Assembly (NCBI GenBank): GCA_937941745.1
Contig: CALDGV010000204.1
Coordinates: 1-10,409 of the forward strand
From: an uncultured Prosthecobacter sp.
GTDB lineage: Bacteria > Verrucomicrobiota > Verrucomicrobiia > Verrucomicrobiales > Verrucomicrobiaceae
DNA: 10,409 nucleotides
Reading direction: 5' to 3'
Part shown: positions 7,001-10,409 of the stretch, in pieces
Numbering within the stretch: position 1 is the stretch's first letter
Layout: the number at the start of each line of letters is the position of its first letter
The notes under the pieces: model-generated
Seen by the model: the letters and a program-made list of their open reading frames with translations, nothing else
Database searches by the model: none
What the model was told of the DNA's origin: nothing
Position numbers and translations under genes: made by a program

Positions 7001-8350
7001 ATGAAAATCCCCACGTTCCTCCTCCTGGCATTCGCCTTGTCCCTAGTGACCTCCCGTGGTCAGGACTCCAACGCAGCAGCCCGCCCACTCGATGCCCTGC
7101 TGGCAGGGGAAACCGCCTGGCAGATGAACAGCACTCAGTTTCAGGAGACCTTCAGCCCCCTGCGCTTCGACTGGCTTTCTGAGAAAAAAGATCAGGCCCG
7201 ATTCTTCGGCCCGGGCCTGAGCCTGTGGGAAGGCTCCATCCGCCTCAGCGAGGCCATCATTGAGTTCACGCCTGAGGGCAACCCGGCCAAATTCACCTTT
7301 TCCATCTACAACCGGGGAGATGCTGAAGCCCTCATCGCTTCACGTGATGAGTTGGAAGCCAGGATCAACCAGCTCAAAGATGGCATCAGCAAGCGCCTGG
7401 GCGTGGCTCCAACCGAACGCGGCAAGGATAAAACCAGCGCGGTGGCAGCCGAGGGCTTTGTCTGGATGAAACCGCCCAGCGCCTACCTGCTGGAGTACAG
7501 CTACCAGCGGGAGGTCAAAAGCCGCGACATCCCCTTCCGGGCTGAATTCATCCGCCTGCGGGTGGCCAATGTTGGTGCAGGTGGCCGCAGTACAGCCGCT
7601 GTCGCCACCACAGCCGGAGCGGCAGCCCCGGTAGGTCGCAGCAGCCTGGTCGGAAACGTGAAGCGTGAGGCGAATGGCGACGTGGTGATCGCCAATGTTC
7701 CGATGGTGGACCAGGGGCCGAAAGGATACTGCGCGGTGGCGACCGCCGAACGTGTCTTCAAATACTACGGGCTCCCCGTGGACCAGCACGAAATGGCCCA
7801 GGTGGCCGATACCACTGATGGAGGCGGCACCAGCCCTGACAAGATGCTCACCGCTTTGAACAAGCTTGAGGGCCGCATGGGCGTCAGCGTCCGTGTGCTG
7901 GAGGACTGGGACTACAAGAAGTTCATGGACAAGGTGGCGGACTACAACAAGGAGGCCAAGAAGTCGAAAAAGCCTGAAGTCGATGCCAGCCCACGCAATG
8001 GAGTCATCTACATCAACGACATCATCGGCCAGATGGACGGCGAAGTGCTGAAAGCCTCCCGGATCGAGCGTGACCGGGCCGGCTTCGGCAAGTTCCAGCG
8101 CAACATCGCCGCCCTGATCGACCAGGGCATCCCTGTCATGTGGAGCGTCTCGCTCGGCCTGCTGCCAGAGCCTGAAATCCCCCAGGCGAATGGCGGCCAC
8201 ATGCGTCTGATCATTGGCTACAACGCCAAGACCGGCGAAGCCCTCTACTCCGACTCCTGGGGTGCCGATCATGCCCTCAAGCGCATGCCGCTGGCCAATG
8301 CCTATGCCATGACCAACGGCCTCTACTATATGCAGCCACGGGCCAGGTGA
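7001..8350 (+). CDS. Exported C39-like papain-fold cysteine peptidase with unknown N-terminal domain
   Basis: The 449-residue protein begins with a signal peptide (MKIPTFLLLAFALSLVTSRG, cut near residue 20). Residues ~28-185 form a domain I do not recognise, containing aromatic-rich strands and a predicted coiled helix (RDELEARINQLKDGISKRLG). An Ala/Gly/Thr-rich linker (~190-215) leads to a C-terminal domain with the marks of the C39-like papain fold: NVPMVDQGPKGYCAVATAERV with oxyanion Gln238 and nucleophile Cys244, then His400 in GGHMRLIIGYN and Asp418 in YSDSWG. All catalytic positions are intact. Members cleave peptides or act as bacteriocin-leader proteases, but stand-alone secreted versions mostly have no known substrate. 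It opens a run of three exported-protein genes and is transcribed away from purQ. It could be a non-peptidase member of the fold. Confidence 0.78.
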   Translation: MKIPTFLLLAFALSLVTSRGQDSNAAARPLDALLAGETAWQMNSTQFQETFSPLRFDWLSEKKDQARFFGPGLSLWEGSIRLSEAIIEFTPEGNPAKFTFSIYNRGDAEALIASRDELEARINQLKDGISKRLGVAPTERGKDKTSAVAAEGFVWMKPPSAYLLEYSYQREVKSRDIPFRAEFIRLRVANVGAGGRSTAAVATTAGAAAPVGRSSLVGNVKREANGDVVIANVPMVDQGPKGYCAVATAERVFKYYGLPVDQHEMAQVADTTDGGGTSPDKMLTALNKLEGRMGVSVRVLEDWDYKKFMDKVADYNKEAKKSKKPEVDASPRNGVIYINDIIGQMDGEVLKASRIERDRAGFGKFQRNIAALIDQGIPVMWSVSLGLLPEPEIPQANGGHMRLIIGYNAKTGEALYSDSWGADHALKRMPLANAYAMTNGLYYMQPRAR

Positions 8351-8362
8351 TCCACCAGGCCC
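8340..8362 (+). other. Hairpin spanning the stop codon of the C39-like gene
   Basis: Five plus four base pairs separated by one A-A mismatch (8340-8344 and 8346-8349 pairing with 8353-8356 and 8358-8362) enclose a 3-base loop (8350-8352). The TGA stop (8348-8350) lies inside the stem and loop. No T run follows, so it is not a standard intrinsic terminator. It might reduce read-through or shield the upstream message from 3' exonucleases. Confidence 0.45.
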
Positions 8363-8401
8363 TGCCGCGCGTTAACCCATCCCCTTCCCTTTTCTGCCAT
8401 C

Positions 8402-9178
8402 ATGAAAAAGCTTTCCACCCTTCTTCTTACCCTTCTGACCTCCTCCGCCTTGCACGCAGCCATCATCGAAAAAGCCGTCGAATACCAGGCAGGCAGCGTC
8501 ACCTGCGAAGGCTGGGCGGCCTATGATGATCAAAATATCTCGAAGCGGCCCGCCGTGCTCATCGTCCACCAGTGGACTGGCATCAGCGAGAACGAAAAAA
8601 TGCGTGCCCGGATGATCGCCGAACTCGGTTACAACGTCTTTTGCGCCGACGTGTATGGGAAAGGCATCCGGCCACAGCCGCCAGAGTCCCGGACAGAGTC
8701 CAGCAAATACAAAAACGACCGTGCCCTGCTGCGTGACCGGCTCAAGGCGGCGCTTCAAATCCTTCTCAAGGATCCGCGCACCGATGCCTCCCGTGTGGCC
8801 TGCATCGGCTATTGTTTCGGCGGCACTGCCTCCATTGAACTGGCCCGCAGCGGCGCACCGCTGAAAGGCGTGGTCAGCTTCCATGGCGGACTCGACAGTC
8901 CGGCACCTGCGGATGGGAAAAACATCAAAGGCAAGGTTCTGGCCCTGCACGGGGCCGACGATCCCTTCGTGCCAGCGGCAGACATTGCGGCGTTCGAGAA
9001 GGAAATGAAGGATGCCGGGGTGGATTATCAGCTCATCTCCTACCCTGGAGCAGTGCACGCCTTCACCCAGAAAGCTGCTGGGAACGACAACTCCAAGGGT
9101 GCCGCCTACAATGAAGCCGCCGACAAGGCTTCCTGGGATGAAATGAAGGCCTTCTTCGCCAAAATTTTCACCCCTTGA
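8402..9178 (+). CDS. Exported dienelactone hydrolase family protein
   Basis: This is a 258-residue alpha/beta hydrolase with a signal peptide (MKKLSTLLLTLLTSSALHA, cut near residue 19 or 20). The dienelactone hydrolase triad is complete: nucleophile Cys138 in GYCFGGT, Asp187 in HGADDPFVP and His219 in PGAVHAF. Glu36 (CEGW) sits where the family has the glutamate that activates the cysteine. VHQWTGISENEKMRARMIAELGYNVFCADVYG is the usual early strand and oxyanion region. Classical enzymes open dienelactones in chlorocatechol breakdown in the cytoplasm; an exported copy with no aromatic-degradation neighbours more likely hydrolyses another ester or lactone in the periplasm. The gene starts 51 bases after the C39-like gene and ends 6 bases before the next, so at least it and the TraB-like gene should share a transcript. 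No Shine-Dalgarno motif is visible. Confidence 0.92.
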   Translation: MKKLSTLLLTLLTSSALHAAIIEKAVEYQAGSVTCEGWAAYDDQNISKRPAVLIVHQWTGISENEKMRARMIAELGYNVFCADVYGKGIRPQPPESRTESSKYKNDRALLRDRLKAALQILLKDPRTDASRVACIGYCFGGTASIELARSGAPLKGVVSFHGGLDSPAPADGKNIKGKVLALHGADDPFVPAADIAAFEKEMKDAGVDYQLISYPGAVHAFTQKAAGNDNSKGAAYNEAADKASWDEMKAFFAKIFTP

Positions 9179-9184
9179 CCTGTC

Positions 9185-10054
9185 ATGAACCGCCTGCTGC
9201 TGCCTGCGCTGGGGTTGACTGCCGCCTTCTGCGCGCCAGCAGCGGAGCTGAAGCCAGGGCGGCCAGAAGCTGAAGGCTCAGATTTCATCCGCTTCGTGGA
9301 GACGGCGGATGGAGATTCACTCCAGACCGCCATCGCCAGCTACCTTTCTCCGCAGGGAGTCGAACTCGACCTTGTCGGGGCGGTGCATATCGCGGATGCA
9401 GGCTACTTCAAAACACTGAACGAGCGCTTCAAAGCCTACGACGTCGTTCTTTACGAACTCGTTGGAAGGCCCGTCGAAGCACGAGCCCAGCTTCAGCCCG
9501 GAGATGGTGACTCCAAGCTGCAATGGCTGGGTGAAATGCAGGAAAAGATGCGCGCTGCGCTGAAGCTGGAAAGCCAGCTGAAAGGCATCGACTACAAGGC
9601 CACGAATTTTGTCCATGCCGACCTGAGCACGGAGAAGTTCTTCGAGAAGCAGTCCGAGAAGAAGGAAAACTTTCTCACCCTCTGGCTCAAGGCCGCCATC
9701 ACCCAGGCGGCCAGTTCCGCGCCGACCGCCGCCAGTTCAGACCTGACCCTGCTCATGACGCTGCTGATGAGCCGGGACAGCGCCACTGACCTCAAACGCC
9801 TGATTGCCCGCGAATTCGACCGTGTGGAGCAGCTGATAACTGGCGTGGAAGGCGGCAACGGCACCGTGATCATCGGTGAACGGAACAAACACGCGCTGGA
9901 GGTGCTAGGGCAGCAGATCGCCGCAGGCAGACGGAAGGCGGCCATCTTCTACGGGGCGGCTCATTTTCCAGACATGGAGCAGCGCCTGCTGAAGGAAGGC
10001 TGGAAGCTGCAGAAAACCGAATGGCTGAAGGCCTGGGATATTGATGCCGAGTGA
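9185..10054 (+). CDS. Exported TraB/TIKI-superfamily-like protein
   Basis: The 289-residue protein has a signal peptide (MNRLLLPALGLTAAFCAPAA, cut near residue 20). Cys16 does not sit in a good lipobox because Phe precedes it, so a lipoprotein is unlikely. The TIKI/TraB/GumN superfamily pattern is visible: a first GxxH motif at residues 65-68 (LVGAVHIADAGYF), a conserved Glu91 in VVLYELVG, and a second GxxH at 257-260 (FYGAAHFPDMEQRL). Animal TIKI members are metal-dependent proteases; the bacterial TraB/GumN/PrgY members are mostly uncharacterised, with PrgY linked to pheromone control. The central part (~110-230) is helical and includes SDLTLLMTLLMSRDSATDLKR with an Ala/Ser-rich stretch before it. 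It starts 6 bases after the dienelactone hydrolase stop, indicating co-transcription, and ends 18 bases from a convergent gene without a visible terminator. Family assignment rests on the two motifs and Glu91. Confidence 0.7.
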   Translation: MNRLLLPALGLTAAFCAPAAELKPGRPEAEGSDFIRFVETADGDSLQTAIASYLSPQGVELDLVGAVHIADAGYFKTLNERFKAYDVVLYELVGRPVEARAQLQPGDGDSKLQWLGEMQEKMRAALKLESQLKGIDYKATNFVHADLSTEKFFEKQSEKKENFLTLWLKAAITQAASSAPTAASSDLTLLMTLLMSRDSATDLKRLIAREFDRVEQLITGVEGGNGTVIIGERNKHALEVLGQQIAAGRRKAAIFYGAAHFPDMEQRLLKEGWKLQKTEWLKAWDIDAE

Positions 10055-10072
10055 TTGATCCGAGTGATCCGC

Positions 10073-10408
10073 TCACTGGAGCGCCGAACGGACGGCCTTC
10101 ACCACCTCCGCGGCCAGTGCCTCGGAGCCTGCTGGCACAAAATGTACGTTCGCAGGCTGGATTTGCAGCTCCTTCATCCGAGGCCGCACGAAGGTGTAGA
10201 GGTCGTTCACCGCGACGCCCTCATCCTTCATCACCCTCAAGGCCGCCTCGTTGTAGCGGATGACATCGGCGTTGCTGCGATAGACCTTCATGGGCTCATC
10301 GGGCACGGGTGTGGTGGTGGCAAAAACGAGCCGGGCTCCCGTGGCCTTCAGCTTTGCTACAATGGCACGGAGCTGCTTCTCATAAACTTCGACCGTGGCT
10401 TGCGGCGG
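10073..10408 (-). CDS. SGNH/GDSL hydrolase, C-terminal fragment (5' end outside window)
   Basis: The minus-strand frame is open from the right edge to a TGA at 10075-10073, giving the last 111 residues. YEKQLRAIVAKLKATGARLVFATTTPVP matches the late SGNH-fold strand and helix preceding the active-site end, and ANVHFVPAGSEALAAEVVKAV is the block V motif carrying the catalytic His, with the common HF-x-x-G-x-x-x-LA pattern. The family hydrolyses esters, often acetyl groups on carbohydrates or lipid esters. Blocks with the nucleophilic Ser, Gly and Asn are outside the window, so activity and any signal peptide cannot be judged. A GTG at 10306 is internal, since the frame continues upstream of it. 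It converges on the TraB-like gene with an 18-base gap. Confidence 0.82.
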   Translation of the reverse strand, partial: PPQATVEVYEKQLRAIVAKLKATGARLVFATTTPVPDEPMKVYRSNADVIRYNEAALRVMKDEGVAVNDLYTFVRPRMKELQIQPANVHFVPAGSEALAAEVVKAVRSALQ

Positions 10409-10409
10409 G

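Noticed and set aside
7340..8272. A 310-codon frame on the minus strand within the C39-like gene
   Set aside because: It is fully inside a gene with a signal peptide and catalytic motifs on the plus strand, and its translation shows no recognisable motif.
8372..9058. A 228-codon frame on the minus strand within the dienelactone hydrolase gene
   Set aside because: The plus-strand gene is a confident family member with a complete triad; the antisense frame is a codon-usage shadow.
10063..10077. A 5-bp hairpin between the convergent TraB-like and SGNH genes
   Set aside because: The stem is short, overlaps the SGNH stop codon and has no T run, so I do not call it a terminator.
10111..10133. Possible loss of the catalytic Asp in the SGNH block V (ANVHF instead of the common DVHF)
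   Set aside because: An Asn at this position is, as far as I recall, frequent in related hydrolases, and the rest of the active site is outside the window, so inactivation cannot be claimed.

Overview
The window looks like a chromosomal segment of a GC-rich verrucomicrobial bacterium, with a Prosthecobacter/Verrucomicrobium-like relative as the best guess. This rests on the fused cbb3 oxidase subunits, the style of the secreted proteins and SGNH hydrolase, and the near absence of Shine-Dalgarno motifs. It is a guess from protein character, not a database match. No mobile elements, CRISPR arrays, tRNA or rRNA genes are visible.

Layout. (1) Positions 2-412 (+): the C-terminal end of an adenylate-forming, phenylacetate-CoA-ligase-like enzyme, closed by a strong intrinsic terminator at 433-464. 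(2) Positions 550-2178 (+): an unrecognised 542-residue protein with one membrane span, followed by a cytoplasmic SMP-30/gluconolactonase-family enzyme (2240-3091). (3) Positions 3188-5955 (-): a compact cbb3-type cytochrome c oxidase operon. In transcription order it holds a CcoS-like assembly protein, a single 795-residue CcoN-CcoO fusion with all expected haem and copper ligands, and a 51-residue CcoQ-like membrane protein. It meets the SMP-30 gene head-on at a shared bidirectional terminator (about 3111-3158). No ccoP is present. (4) Positions 6145-6852 (-): purQ, the glutaminase subunit of FGAM synthase, with its own terminator (6082-6115) separating it from the oxidase operon. (5) Positions 7001-10054 (+): divergent from purQ, three tightly spaced genes for proteins with signal peptides: a C39-like papain-fold protein, a dienelactone-hydrolase-family enzyme and a TraB/TIKI-like protein. 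(6) Positions 10073-10408 (-): the C-terminal part of an SGNH/GDSL hydrolase running in from the right edge.

Functionally this is a mix of core metabolism (purine synthesis, high-affinity respiration) and an exported-hydrolase cluster of unknown purpose. The points most worth following are the fused oxidase gene with two extra membrane helices at the junction and no ccoP, the secreted three-gene cluster led by a protein with an uncharacterised N-terminal domain, a hairpin lying across a stop codon in that cluster, and an in-frame AGGAGG-ATG upstream of the conventional purQ start in a region that otherwise lacks such motifs.
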